DNA of 64,000 nt from Tilletiaria anomala UBC 951 (taxonomy: Eukaryota > Basidiomycota > Exobasidiomycetes > Georgefischeriales > Tilletiariaceae). Positions 47,744-59,979 of this stretch are shown in pieces. Within the stretch, counting starts at the first letter, position 1; every line of letters starts with the position of its first letter. A program made the translations under genes and the position numbers. The DNA is taken from assembly GCF_000711695.1 (NCBI RefSeq), contig NW_013547016.1, forward strand, positions 124,001-188,000, given 5' to 3'. The notes under the pieces were generated by a model, which saw only the letters and a program-made list of their open reading frames with translations, was not told the origin of the DNA and did no database searches.

Positions 47744-50473
47744 CTATGTGATACATGCTGTGTCTTGCACGCTTGCACTTGCCAGAGATCCAGGCAGACA
47801 GCCTGACTTCAGGCTACGTGCGTGATCACAGTCTTGTAGCATAACTGACTCCAAGAATTTAGCTTGGTTGCCGTATGCATGCAGTGCCCAGGCTACGACA
47901 GCCAGTCCCTTCTGGTCATTGGCATCCACAAGCCGATGATGTAGCACGTCCACGTGATGGAATGTCAGTGCGGGATATGCTGAAGTCTCGATGTCATACA
48001 AGAGGGCTTGGCATTGAGCGTTGCTGGGGCGACGAGTCTGCAAGTAGAGCTTGTTGATAGGGGGGTGTGCTGAAATGAGCCTCTTGAGCTCGCTGACGGC
48101 CGCCTGCAAGTGATGCGACTTTGCTAGACCATTGATGTAAGTGCACCACGCTTTCCATCCTTCAGCATTGCTCATGATCCAGTTGGAATGCTTTGCCCAC
48201 AGATCGTTGGCCACCTTGTCCGCAAGCGTGCGATCAGGCTCGGCGCAGCAGAGCTTCAGAACCAGCTCCAGTGTCGAGGAATTCGGTGACAAGCCCAATC
48301 GGATGAAGAAACTTTCATTATCATCACCGGTACCAGTGATCGCGGCATTGACTGTGACCAGTCGTTGTGAGCGAGGTAGATGTCGGGCTAGAACTTTCAA
48401 GTATGCGTTGACGAGCGCGACAGATGGCCGAACTTTCATCCACACATCAAAGGTAGTCGTCTGCTCTGATCGTAGTCTTTCAATTGCTTTCAAGACAGAC
48501 TCGAAAAGCCTGCTAACTTCAGAGACAACATCACGAGATGTCTGAGGTAGTGCGGACGTTGAGCTTGGTGCTTGCGTTGAAGCATCGAAGGCCGACAGGT
48601 CCTCCCTAGATGTCTCTGCATGTACCCGTGAAAGCACCACTTGGCTCAAAGAGCCTGAAGTCGCAGAATGCTCAATCTCCACGTTGTGTGGCTTAGACAT
48701 AGGGTGATCTGATTGACGGATCTTTGCTTGCGTCAGCGGAGGCTTATAAGCCGCGTATGTCGAGAAGAGCAGCGCGAGAGTCCGCTCGTCTGGCAGGCGC
48801 GCCAGAACCTGCACCAGATGGTAGTTCGCATCTTGCTTCTGAACATCTTCTGCAAATGCTCGAGCCAAGCGAAGCATTTCGCTCAGAATCCATTTCGCTC
48901 GACCCAGGTCCCCCTTTCGTGCACATCCGGCCAGCAGAGCGTTGAAGGCATCCTGATCTGGAATGTAGTGGTCTGATCCCGAGCCTTGGAGTTTTAGCAT
49001 TTGTCTGAATAGTTGAATAGCCTCATTGTAAAGGTATGGACTTTTCGCACACGCCAAAATTGTTGCATTGAAGGCCTCGACGCTTGGGCGAATCTGGTAC
49101 GCGACAGTCAATTCGCGAAACAAATCCAAGGCCCGTTCGCCTTCACTTTGACCTCGACGAGTCGCCGCATTTTTTGGAAGGCGTCCAGCAGAACATGCAT
49201 TGATCATGACCGTGTAGAGCTGTGAGTCGGGAACAGGATGTGCCACAAGCCGCATGTGGTAGAACAGGGACCAGGCTTCTTCGTGGCTCCATGGCTCTTG
49301 GGCTCGCAGCAAGCGACGAATTAATGCAGAATACGTCTTGATCGGAGCTGGTACGTCTGGCTCAAATGCACGCAGGGTGGATGCTGCTTTTGGAAGATCT
49401 CCTTGACGGATGAACAGCGACACAAATGAGTGTCTCATCTCACTTGTCATGCTCAGGTCACCTGCAGAAAAAAAGGTGAGCATTTTGTTGCGACGAATTG
49501 ATAATCGCATCGATGACGCACGATGATTGACTTCTTCCAGAACCCGCATGAGTGCATCTGCATGACCATAATGGGAAAGGCTTTTGACAGCGGTTTCAAC
49601 TACTTGGATTTGAGCTGTTCCAGAAGACTTGATGCTGTCGAACCGGTCCGCATAGTTGAGAGCTTTGGTAAAGACTTCAAAACGACCCTGCAAGACAGCT
49701 GCAGTCGCCATCGATGCCAGCTCTGGCACTGTGATGTCTCCTTTGAGAAGCGAGTCCTCTGAAATAGCTTCGCTAAGCGCTTCAACATTTGCGTTGGCCA
49801 AGATGTGTTCGGAAGACTGCATCTGTGGCGTTTCTTCCAAATTATCTGCTTTCGGCTGCTGGCCAGGCTGCTCATTATCACTCCGAAGACTCTGCAGCGG
49901 GAGCGGTCTTGGCAGACCCAGTTCGAACTGCTGATGCCTAGGCTCAGCATCATTGAGTCGAGCCAAGAGGGTTTCCAAGCGCTGTGCCTGAAGAGCCGAG
50001 TGATTTTTGTTGGAAACATCTTTGCGGAATACCGGGGAGAACAGTGCCGGTGCATGACCGACCGCCGCACGAGCTCTTGACAGCTGCAGATTGGAGTGGG
50101 TACGCAAGTCGTCTACCTTCGGTTCTTCAGGGGCTTGCAGAGCTTGAAAGAATTCGTCAATGATCTCTTCGCTGAGCATCCGTGCTTCTAGTTCGGGGTC
50201 CTGGCTTTCCAGCTTCATGTCCTTCTCCGCTTCCTGCTCTAGCTCCTGGAGTTCGCGTCGAAGTTGCGACATGCGTTCGCTCAGAGTCAACTTGGCAGCA
50301 GATGATTTCCACCGGAGGTCGTGCCCAAACTGACGTGTAGGAGTACTGCCGATGCTGCATCCGTCGGTCATGTATACGCGCAGCAGTGTGGCGGCTTTCT
50401 GAGAGGGACATTCCTCTGGATGCAACAGCAACGCCCTCCAAAGGCTCGACCTGCTTTTTCGTGCGATCCACAT
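47744..50473 (-). CDS. Pentatricopeptide repeat protein, mitochondrial
   Basis: An intronless frame of 909 residues. The start MWIARKSRSSLWRALLLHPE is basic and amphipathic, like a mitochondrial targeting peptide. A predicted coiled coil (SERMSQLRRELQELEQEAEK) follows. The middle has degenerate PPR helices: PIKTYSALIRRLLRAQEP, DSQLYTVMINACSAGRLPKN, SVEAFNATILACAKSPYL, PDQDAFNALLAGCARKGDLG. These 35-residue repeats bind RNA. Fungal PPR proteins of this size act in mitochondrial mRNA stability, processing or translation (CCM1-like or DMR1-like), but the exact target cannot be read here. It starts head to head with thioredoxin. The lack of introns stands out in this window. Confidence 0.85.
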   Translation of the reverse strand: MWIARKSRSSLWRALLLHPEECPSQKAATLLRVYMTDGCSIGSTPTRQFGHDLRWKSSAAKLTLSERMSQLRRELQELEQEAEKDMKLESQDPELEARMLSEEIIDEFFQALQAPEEPKVDDLRTHSNLQLSRARAAVGHAPALFSPVFRKDVSNKNHSALQAQRLETLLARLNDAEPRHQQFELGLPRPLPLQSLRSDNEQPGQQPKADNLEETPQMQSSEHILANANVEALSEAISEDSLLKGDITVPELASMATAAVLQGRFEVFTKALNYADRFDSIKSSGTAQIQVVETAVKSLSHYGHADALMRVLEEVNHRASSMRLSIRRNKMLTFFSAGDLSMTSEMRHSFVSLFIRQGDLPKAASTLRAFEPDVPAPIKTYSALIRRLLRAQEPWSHEEAWSLFYHMRLVAHPVPDSQLYTVMINACSAGRLPKNAATRRGQSEGERALDLFRELTVAYQIRPSVEAFNATILACAKSPYLYNEAIQLFRQMLKLQGSGSDHYIPDQDAFNALLAGCARKGDLGRAKWILSEMLRLARAFAEDVQKQDANYHLVQVLARLPDERTLALLFSTYAAYKPPLTQAKIRQSDHPMSKPHNVEIEHSATSGSLSQVVLSRVHAETSREDLSAFDASTQAPSSTSALPQTSRDVVSEVSRLFESVLKAIERLRSEQTTTFDVWMKVRPSVALVNAYLKVLARHLPRSQRLVTVNAAITGTGDDNESFFIRLGLSPNSSTLELVLKLCCAEPDRTLADKVANDLWAKHSNWIMSNAEGWKAWCTYINGLAKSHHLQAAVSELKRLISAHPPINKLYLQTRRPSNAQCQALLYDIETSAYPALTFHHVDVLHHRLVDANDQKGLAVVAWALHAYGNQAKFLESVMLQDCDHARSLKSGCLPGSLASASVQDTACIT

Positions 50474-51101
50474 GGCTCACACGTCTGACGGTTGGGTATC
50501 GGCCTGCGCGCCTTGCACACTTGAACTTGGCTTTCGGCTTAGCCGTGGTACCACATACAGCGAGGCCTGGAGCAGCTATGTGCGACGATTTCTCCTGTCC
50601 CGGTCAGTGTCTGATTGTGTGGAGTCACTACAGATACACGTTCAGGCCGCAGGCGTTTTGCTGACTGCGGTTGTGGAACTTGACGTGTCAGGAGAATCCG
50701 AATGGATCCAGATCAGGGCGATCGACAAATTTCTGGCTTGAGGAACGAGCATTACGTAATCATCCACGCCGGCTTTTGGGATGGGACCAGTGCCTCGGAT
50801 TGTTGCTCGATGGGAAGAATGGGACTCCCGTAGTGCCTTCTCGGACATTAGACAGCAAGAGCCGGAGGAGAGAGAGGCTTCCAGTGGATTCGTTCTACGG
50901 AACACCCTGATGACAACTGCAACTCCATATCTATATATATATATGTTTCGACAACTTATGAAGACTTTCATTACGTCTTTAACCTTCATCGAAACGACAG
51001 CTGTCGCCAAACACAGGCTGACACGCACAATTGTGAGCCGAAAATAAAGAGCATATTTGCTCTTTCAACATTTCCGTAAACAAGCAAGTCCGCTATTCAC
51101 A
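50474..51101. promoter_or_regulatory. Shared upstream region of PPR and thioredoxin genes
   Basis: About 630 bp between divergent starts. A short TA tract lies at 50932-50944, about 160 bp before the thioredoxin ATG. Confidence 0.45.
50932..50944. repeat. Short (TA)n tract
   Basis: Six TA units in the promoter region of the thioredoxin gene. Confidence 0.8.
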
Positions 51102-51604
51102 ATGGGTGTCAAGCCGCTTGAGTCCCTGAAGGAGTTCCAGGACGCCATTCAAGGCGACAAAGTCGTCGTCATTGATTTTTGTGAGTAACTCGTACGGCCT
51201 CATCTAATCCTTCCCCTTTGTCACAGCGGCTGACCTGGCCACTTTACTCACTTTGACGTGTGCTTTACACTCCGACTCATCACAGGGGCAACATGGTGCG
51301 GCCCTTGCAAGATGGTCAGCCCCATCTTTGAAAAGCTGTCTGAAGGCGCTGCAGCGGACAAGGTTGGCTTCTACAAGGTCGATGTTGATGAGCAAGAGCA
51401 GATTGCCCAGGAGGTCAAAGTCAAGGTCATGCCCACCTTTATGTTTTTCAAGGGTGGACAGAAGATTCATGAAATCCAAGGCGCTCGTATCCCGGAGCTG
51501 ACTGTGAGCCATTGTAACATCATTTCCTCATCAAAATCGTCCGTAGCTGATCTATGACCCGATGTTTGCCCTCACAGAAAGCTATTTCAGATTACAGCAG
51601 CTGA
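51102..51604 (+). CDS. TRX1: Thioredoxin
   Basis: Three exons, 51102-51180, 51286-51503 and 51578-51604, join to about 107 residues. The splice after VVVIDF restores WATWCGPCK, the redox-active CGPC loop with cysteines at 31 and 34. The cis-proline block VKVMPTFMFF and GARIPEL follow. Thioredoxin reduces disulfides of ribonucleotide reductase, peroxiredoxins and others in the cytosol, using NADPH through thioredoxin reductase. No targeting peptide is visible, so it is probably cytosolic. The last exon, KAISDYSS, is short but in frame with good splice sites; without it the protein would run into the intron. Confidence 0.93.
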
Positions 51605-53410
51605 AGTCTGACGTTATGTAGTTAGGAAAACGTCAACAAGTACTACAAGTATCAGTCGTTTGAAATCTTGAGTCGCTCTCTTTCCACTTGATAGATGTCT
51701 TTACTCCTGCCGAAAAGCCGATGAAATGGCACATGCACTGCGAAAACAGTGTTACTAAGGACTTGCACATGTTCGGCCCGTTCTTCGCGCCAACTGTAAT
51801 AGTCAACGCTTGATGACTTAACTGCTCCGCTGCGGTTTAAAGCTATCATCATTCGCATCACACTTTCTGCCACACGCACGCGAGCCGGATGCAATGGACA
51901 CATGACGATAGGCTACAGGATCAAACGCATTGGTATCGTGTTCATGCATGTCATCGGTCCCCGAGCACAACTCACTTGTGAAACCCACCGCCAGGACTTG
52001 CCTGCCAGCTCTTTCCCCTGATGCATACGAAAAATGCTAAAATGAAGTGACGCCAGTTTGCCAGAGAACTCATCCGAAACGATGGCGCCTTCCAGGAGGA
52101 TTTTCGAGGTGTGAGCACAGTGAGATTGTCTCTTCGCTCAGGATCCCTGATAGAAGGTATGCTTTGAATGTGGAAGCTGTCTTGTCCTGCTCTGCGGCTT
52201 AGGGTGGATGCCTGACACGCGCTCTATGAAACAGTTACGGCAGTTAGGCACGCATTTCTGATATACAATTCAATCCTCGCGAACTCGAAAAATTACTGCT
52301 ATCATTGCTCGCTCAAGTCTCTTTTAACCTTGATTCCCTTCTGGGATAGTCAAAAGGCAGCACTCCTCCTCCAAGCAAGCCTGATATTTGGGAGAGCCTT
52401 CGCCATTATGATGTTCGACAGAAGAAATGGAAACGGACCTTATGATTCAAAACTCCCCATGGGCATTCAAATGGAAAGGGACGCAGACGTACACCCCAAT
52501 CCACTCTCGAGTAGGCCCATTATCGCAACCAGTCGAACAAACCACGCTCATGAAACCACGCGCACGCCCATCGGCATGTAAGGATGCGAGAAACGCATGG
52601 ATTCCATTATCTCAGCAGCTTTGCAACAAACGGTAGTCTTGTTTGATCAACAACGCCGGTCAAGAAGATCATACGCTGATTGTTCTTATCCTTTACCACG
52701 GCCCGACGGTCCTTCACTGACTCATCTCTCTTTTTACTCTCCTGACATCATAGACATCGTTCTCCATCAGTTTTCGAGTTCTCTAGGACGACTAGCACCC
52801 CGAGGTCACTGGTGAATAGGCCAAATTAACCTTCATCTTTATGAAGTCCGTGCCTTGTTCCCATGAATCAGTCGCTCACACGCTAGTCAACATCAAAAAG
52901 GTGACGATTGCAAGCACTTAACTAAGCACAGTGCGGCATCTGTTCTGAAAGTGATTGTGATACGGCCGTCCTTGCATAGGCAAACAGAGCACGCACAACA
53001 AGGGGCCCTCCCCCGTGACCCCAGCGAAACGCTGTATCCCCTAAACAATTTTGTTGCTAGCGAGAGCTCGCTCAAGATGGTGACATCACAACATTGCATC
53101 TGCTACCTTATTCCGAGTATTACAGGGTGGTCAGCTCACTTTTGACACAGCATACGGGTCTATACGAACACGTAGACGAACCTTGCCGTATAGGTTCACG
53201 CTAACCATTATCGTTTCTGGCAGCTTTGTGCTTTGTGCAATCTTGAAACAATTGGATATCTACACGTGGAAAGAAAAGGCTTTCGAACAGTTGCACATAA
53301 TGCCAGGTTGTCGCTTACGATCAGCACGCATACGTACCATCAGCACTGCACACTACTGACGTAATGTGACGATGAGGAATCTTGTACCATCGAACTGGAA
53401 GTTTGTAAGA
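51605..53410. other. Gene-poor stretch after thioredoxin
   Basis: About 1.8 kb of lower coding density. The open frames are short and without motifs on either strand. It begins the roughly 10-kb gene-poor part of the window that also holds the retroelement fossils. Confidence 0.4.
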
Positions 53411-54030
53411 CTACTCTTCCATCTTTCTCTCTTTCGAAGGCTCGGTATGGCTCCCCTTTTGGTCCACACTTCCATTCAAGAATTCAATTACCGAATTCAT
53501 CCTCTTACCACAAGTCGCTAAAGCGCGATTGCTACCAGCGCCTATCTTCTGGTTACGTTGTTCAAGGCGTGGGCCGAGCGGTGGTACAAATGCCTTGGTC
53601 CCCCAAGAGAATGAGTCAGCAAGCAAGCTTGTCATGCACAACAAAGGGACGGTGTCCTTGTCGATGATAACATATCTGGTGGTCACTACGACAACTTGAT
53701 CTTGACGAAAGATGCTGTGGGACGGGCTCAAACATGATATCACGGACCGTTGGGTTACAGCTATAGACGATGTGTTAACTTACATCCAAACATTAGGTCG
53801 TAGTTTACAGGGCTATCCATTAAGACCAGGGTGCTGTAGATGGCAGTGTTGAGAATATGATCATATCTTCGTCTCTTTTCGTGCGGTGACAGCCATTCTA
53901 TGCTTTGTAGGCCACCATTTGTCACGTTGAGCGGTCCATCTCGATGGTAGATTCTCGCTTCTCGGTATGCAGACTGCATTGTGCTCCCCAAAATCGTCTC
54001 AATTGCTGCTACGGAAGAATCAAAGGTCAT
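53411..54030 (-). CDS. Possible small gene, function unknown
   Basis: Two frames, 53784-54030 and 53411-53700, join in phase through a strong gtaagt donor and a gtcaag acceptor to a 178-residue protein starting at an ATG. Its middle reads IYHRDGPLNVTNGG, then LNTAIYSTLVLMDSPVNYDL and, after the junction, YQVVVVTTRYVIIDKDTVPL and WGTKAFVPPLGPRLEQRNQK. The composition looks protein-like, with two hydrophobic stretches that could be buried or membrane segments. I do not recognise a family. It lies alone in the gene-poor part and could be a real gene missing upstream exons, or a piece of an unrecognised mobile element. Confidence 0.35.
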
Positions 54031-54899
54031 ACAGTACTACCAGCAAGCTGTATATGGCCCATATTTCCGCATCTAGCGGATGCTCTTGACAAGTTGGCTC
54101 TTCACGCTCTGGACCCCCTCCTCCTTGGGTATGACATGCAATTCATTGAAGGTACTATGCGCCATATAGTATTGCCTGATGTATTGTCAGGCGCATCCTA
54201 CGGACCCACCTGGTTCTTTTACGGTAGATGGGGGGTCTTCAGCTCAGCCTCTTCGACGCCCTAATCTGAAAATTTTGACTGAACAATTTTAATGCACACT
54301 ATTGGAGCTGGGGTTATGGCAGCTGCTGGGACCAATCTTGCCCTCCAACTGTTGCTCGTTAAGGAATCCCATTTGCACTCATTCCAAATACAAGACCTTA
54401 AACGCCCTATATTGCTACTTGTCACTAATCCTCATGTTGAGGTTGGTTCCATTTGCGCGCCTGCTGCCATTTTGGATATGGTAGCCTTTCTCAGGCTCTG
54501 GCCGGACAAATGGCCGACGTGATAAAGAAACGTTAAAACTGGTAGTGTCCACGCTGTCGCTGCTCCTGCGTAATCTTATTTTGGTCGTAATGAGCCATCC
54601 CTTCAATAAGGTATGAGTCCAAGACCTCAAGCCCAACTCAAGCTCTCGAGCGACTTGAAGCGAAGACGGAGATGCCAGCAAGTACGAACTTGATGGGAGC
54701 AACAGTGAGAATCAAATGAATTGCACGGCAGCAACTAGAATGCGTGAGCTTTCAAAGCCTGGATGCTGATGGACATGACCGGTATGCGGGGTTACATGAC
54801 AGGCATGGTCAACAAGCCAATGAGTGACGACGGAAAACCCGCTGAATGTGAGTGCAGATGAGGAACAGGCCTTGACGACGCTGGAACTTGTCATTGATG
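54031..54899. other. Stretch before the copia fossil, nothing certain
   Basis: Only short frames without motifs. It may include the unrecognised left end of the retroelement fossil; I could not find a matching direct repeat on the far side. Confidence 0.35.
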
Positions 54900-57800
54900 G
54901 CAAGATCACTGACTCGGAACCATGTGGTAAAGACAGCTAAGGGCTGCGGGGACACGTTGGAAGCCAAGTACCAGCCCAAGAAGGGACCTTCCCTCTTCCA
55001 TCCCCAAGAGAGGCTTTTGGAACGTCAAAATGGGCTCTGCAGAGATCATGTAGGAGTAATTTGACCCCGTCGCAGCGACATACAACAAGGTCAAAGCACA
55101 ATAAGTCGAAATGCCAAAGCCCGACTACTGCCTTGCCGCTCACACCGGTCTCAACGCATCTTACGACAAAATTGTAGATGTTCGCTAGCCGCTTGGCGAT
55201 CAATTGCCAAGGGGGAACAATGACGCAACCCTAATCCAAGAAGAGCTTCGCCAGCGTCGCAACAATGCCAGGTCAGGTGCCTGACATAGCCATGTGCAGC
55301 GAGAGTTTTACGCATGGTGGCAAGGAAAAGCCAATTTACTGGATTTTTTGCAAGCAAGGCTACCTGCAAACAGAATGCCGACCGGAAAGCAAGTACACAG
55401 AGTCATTACCGTGCTGAGAAACTGCATGCCGCTTTTACAGATGCTATAACGGAATTCACCCTATCCATTTGTCCTGCAAAGCAAAACGGCAATGACAACA
55501 GCATCCTCGACACGGGGTCTTCGCACTACTTCGTCCCTTAAAGTACTACTCTCACCAAGAAAATCATGGATTCTACCGTCATCAAGTTCACCAATGGCCG
55601 AAGGATGGGGGCAGTGGCCAGGCGACCATGCACCAAACCGTGTCAAAACTAATAAGGGCACCGTCGTTGACATCTATCTCAAGAATATGCTTGAGGTCTA
55701 AGGCATGCACTGGGACCTCATCATCGGCAGCAGAGTTAAGGTCGCGGAGGCCAGCGGCTGCATTACACCCAAGAAGGATGGGGTCACAGCTACTTTGGGC
55801 AGTGGGAACAGCACGGTAACCATAAGGGCGGGTTTGCATAACGGCATCCTAGCTGTCACTGTAATGAAGAGAACCACCACCGCATTGCAGAACATGTCGA
55901 CCTGTGGAGGTCGTGCAGATGCGGACGGTGAGCTATGGCACCGACCCCTTGGCCACACATGGCGTGACTTGCGCAGCGCGATCTGGAACGCAAATGACCT
56001 ATCCGTCACCCAAGGTGACCGCCCATGTGAATCGTGTGCACTCGGATTGGCAGCCCACTCCCATATGGCGCCACAAGGGAAGAAGCAGAGCACGCCATGT
56101 GCTTGAAAGGGAGCACATGGATATCGCTGGACCTTTGCCCATGGAGAGCGTAGATAACGTGCTCTACTTCCTGACCTTCACAGATAAAAGGTCGGACAAA
56201 GCTTGAGTTCACACACTGGCACATTGCAAGAATGTTGCTGAAGACATCAGACAACTCGATCTGCCCAGTGATGAAGGGGACAGATGCCATGATCCTTCTC
56301 TCAGACAATGGCGTCGAGTATTGCGGCATGCGGGTGCAGCAAATCCTCTGATGATACAGTATCCACACGAAAGGTCAACCCCCATAAACGCCTCAATAGA
56401 ACAGGCGCGCTGTGCGCCTCAATCTGACTCATCTCACCATGGTCCGAGCATGGTGCACCGAGTCGAAGCTGGAAAGATACACTGGGTTGAGTTAGTCGCA
56501 ACAGCAGTCTACACGTACAATCACACCGCGCGTATTGTGCATCTCGCTGGTCGCACGATATCCCAGATTCCAGAAGAGGCATACTGCAATCGCAATCGAT
56601 CCATCGACTGCCTTCGTGCACTATGCTTAACGAGCTACTTTTTGCGCACTGGAACGCTCCAAGGTACCAACTTGGATGAGCACACAGTTAAGAGCATCCT
56701 TTTTAGGTATGCCAACACCGTAGCGTACCGTGGCTGGATTTCTAGCCTCAAACAGCTCATGCAACTTCAACACGTCAGGATTATTGATTTGCTCAACAGG
56801 CCAGTGCGCACTGACGAGGGGCGCGAGCCCACCAGCTGCGAAGTTACTACCAACGATGCTTCCTGAGCGGTTACGCCGGAGCCCGCACCAGGTGGAACAA
56901 GGTGAAGAGGCAGGACAGCGATCAGCACAACAACAGGCACCAACGAAACAAGTCGAGGAGCGGCGATTCTTGCAAGAGCGCCAGGAACCCACTGTAAGAA
57001 AATGGACTCGTGCCAGCAAGCCACCTGGCGAGTTCTCCGGTGCTTAGCATCAGCTTACTCATCAGCTACCGTTTCCTCCGATCCAGCAGAGCCTTGCAGC
57101 TACACCGAATCCCTCGGAATTGAAAACACTAGCAAGTGAGACAGCAAACAAGAGCGCAAAGACAACAGCCTCAAGAACAACGAAACATGGGTCGACATGG
57201 GCTGAGGCAAACTGCTGTTGGGCAAATGAACCGTGGCCCGAAATGTGTATTTGAAGGTGAAAGGCGACAGCAACGTAACTTGCAGCATAATAAACGAAAG
57301 TAGTTGCCAGCGGCTTTCCGCAAATCGAGCAGAAAGAGTATCATAAGGCATAGGTGCCTGGCTCGCGGCTGACCACCCTCCTAGCATTCGCTTTGGCTAA
57401 CACGTACAATCTGCGTCTCCATCATCTCGACGTCGAGATCACCTACTTTTCGGCGAGTGCGAGGAGGATTTCTACCTCAAACGGCCTGCAAGAGTGCAGT
57501 ACTTGGCCGGCAAGTAACCCCATATGTGCAAGAGTATATCCCGATTACGGCAAGCAGGTCGGAACCGACACATTAAGCTCGATTCGACCTTTCGGTAAAT
57601 CAGCCTCACCAGAGGCGAAGCCGATCAGTGCCCATGCACAGACACAGTCGATAGCAACTTCACGGCCTTGACCGCATACATCGACGACGTCGTCATCGCA
57701 ATCGAGCATCAGGAGACGGCCCTTCGACTTGAAGACATGTTGCTCGAATTCTTCAGCACTAACGACCTCGGAGCGACTCAGCATTGCGTCGGAATACAGA

Positions 57801-58620
57801 TATGCTGCAACATAAACACCAACAGCATTTTGGACGACCAGGCGACCTGCCCGGAGTCGATACTTCGAAGTTTCGACACGCTAGAGTGTAAGGTTGTCGT
57901 ACCTCCCTTCATGAACACGCAGAAGCATATGGACGCTTGCGAGACAATCGAAACTGAGCATATCAACCCTGAGATCGTCGGATCTTTGCTCTATCTCGCA
58001 CTCGAGACACAACCTGATCTGGCCTACCGGGTCGCCAGGGCCAGGGAAGATAGCGCGGAGCTGGCAGCACCAGCTTTGCAGGTTGCCAAGAGAATCATGC
58101 GGTACATTTGAGGTACCTGTAGCCTCGGGATCAAGTACAAGGAATCTAGCGGTACGAAGCTAGTCGATTTTTGCGATTTAAGCTGCATAAATGCAAGGAC
58201 AGGAAATCCATGATGGGCTTTGTGTTCTTTGTCCCTTTGCAATCATCAATTTGCTGTTGCGGAAGCAACCCAAGGAGACGCGTTCTTCACAGGAAGCTGA
58301 GCTGACGGGCAACACGTGAAGCTATGAGCAACGAAGCTTGGCTAGAAATGGCTCTTCGAGTTCTGCAACTTCAACGCACAAGGCTATCAAGATCGACAAC
58401 AATGGCACTTCACCACACTCTTAGCAAACTAAAGCATGTAAGACTCTAGCACTACGATGTCAAGGTGTTGTATGGATGAGAAGCACACAAGGAGCGGCAC
58501 CATCAAGTCCAAGAGGGTTGACAACAATGTCAATATAGCCAACTCACATGTCTAGCTGCTTGCAACGCAAGCAATTTAGAACTGCATTGCGCGGCAGCCG
58601 GCATGGTCGCTTTCAGGAAA
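54900..58620 (+). mobile_element. Ty1/copia LTR-retrotransposon fossil, broken
   Basis: Pieces of one copia-type polyprotein lie in order on the plus strand: a gag-like end and zinc-knuckle trace (about 55.1-55.4 kb), a protease motif LDTGS (about 55.5 kb), the pre-integrase block LWHRPLGH with CESC (about 55.9-56.05 kb), integrase (about 56.1-56.6 kb), reverse transcriptase with YIDDVVIA and GSLLYLALETQPDLAY (about 57.35-58.05 kb), and an RNase H-like end (to about 58.6 kb). The order integrase before reverse transcriptase places it in Ty1/copia. It is heavily broken, with well over ten breaks, so it is an old inactive copy. I could not recognise a pair of LTRs, so the true ends are unknown. 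Confidence 0.85.
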
Positions 58621-59979
58621 CGACCACTGACTACCAAAGAGTAGTGACACAGGAGCAGCATCAGCATGACCGCGCGAGCCAACGCACGGTAATGCAGCAC
58701 AGCCTGTAGAACACCAACGAACGTCATGCAAGGTTCAAGCAAGGGCGAAGCTACAGTGGCTGCAGTGAAGGCCAGACCTTGTGGATATCGAAGGAACCAA
58801 ATGCACCATCCAAATTTCTGCAGCGTAAAGAACAGCAACAGGTCAGCGTAACTTGTCCTAGTCGTACTGAGCCATCGCTTCCATACCTTGAGGCTTCAAC
58901 GCTTAAGGCTGTCTTGTCAAGCCTGCGTCGTCCGTAATCACATTGAGTGAGGATCTCGAAAAGGAACTGGCTGACCGTCATAATGACCAGTTGATGTTAC
59001 GGTCAGGAAGGAAGCTAGATAGATAAATTCGAGTCAAGGCTTCCGCAGTGAAGGGAATATAAGTCGGTAAATTGCCCTTTTGAATACATTTTGGTTTCTT
59101 CAATATCATCTGTTATGCGTTGCAAGGCTTCACAGTAGACTAAATATATCTGCTGTTTAGGAAGACATCCTGAATTTATCTGCTACACTTGCATCGCTGT
59201 TGATGGGGCTAGACTTCCTGTTCTTCCTCGTTGCAGTGTGAGTGAATATCGATGAGTACATGTATGATTCCCTTCTGCCATTCGTTCCCTAGCCTTCGTA
59301 CCGCCATGAGAACAGTGTGTCTAGTGCCATGTACAGGCGTGAATATGCGCGTGGCCGAGTTGTGGTTGTTCACAAGCAATGAAGGAGCCTTACAAGATAG
59401 GTAGCTGGCCTCTTGCGACTTCCTGGTTCCGATGAGAATGATAAATTACTCCAACACACTTGTACCTCGCTTACTTTCCCACAAAATCAAACTATAAAAC
59501 TAACCTATCAATGGAACCATCTCGTATGGTGCGATATATTACTTTACAGGGTGCACATCACCTCGGCATTTCAAGCCTTTTTGACTACGGAAGAAAGATA
59601 CTGCTGCAAGTCACCAAGCGACCTGATCAACGCCATGTGCATACCAACGCACACACACAAGTTACACTCAACAGAGCCCTGGCTATGTCTGCGAAAGTCG
59701 GCGGGAGGCATTGTCTTCGCCTTGTTCTACTTCTGAGAACAAATCTTTGATACGCTCAAATTTGAGATCAAAGCTTCAATGTCTTCCACCGACCCCAGCT
59801 TCCGCTGGGCGCTCACGGTGATCGATGATGACACCCACAAAATCCAATCGACTCTGCCCGCCCTTCGCCGCTTTTGGGAATTGGCACCTTCTCACGGTAC
59901 AAGCCGTCGACAAGTACGTGGATTCGAACATGGTTGAACTGATGCATATGTATTAGTGTTCCAGTTTGGTTAGGCGCTG
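58621..59979. other. Gene-poor stretch between two fossils
   Basis: No conserved frame. A short frame from about 59779 (MSSTDPSFRWALTVIDDD) looks protein-like but has no family I know and soon ends. Confidence 0.35.
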
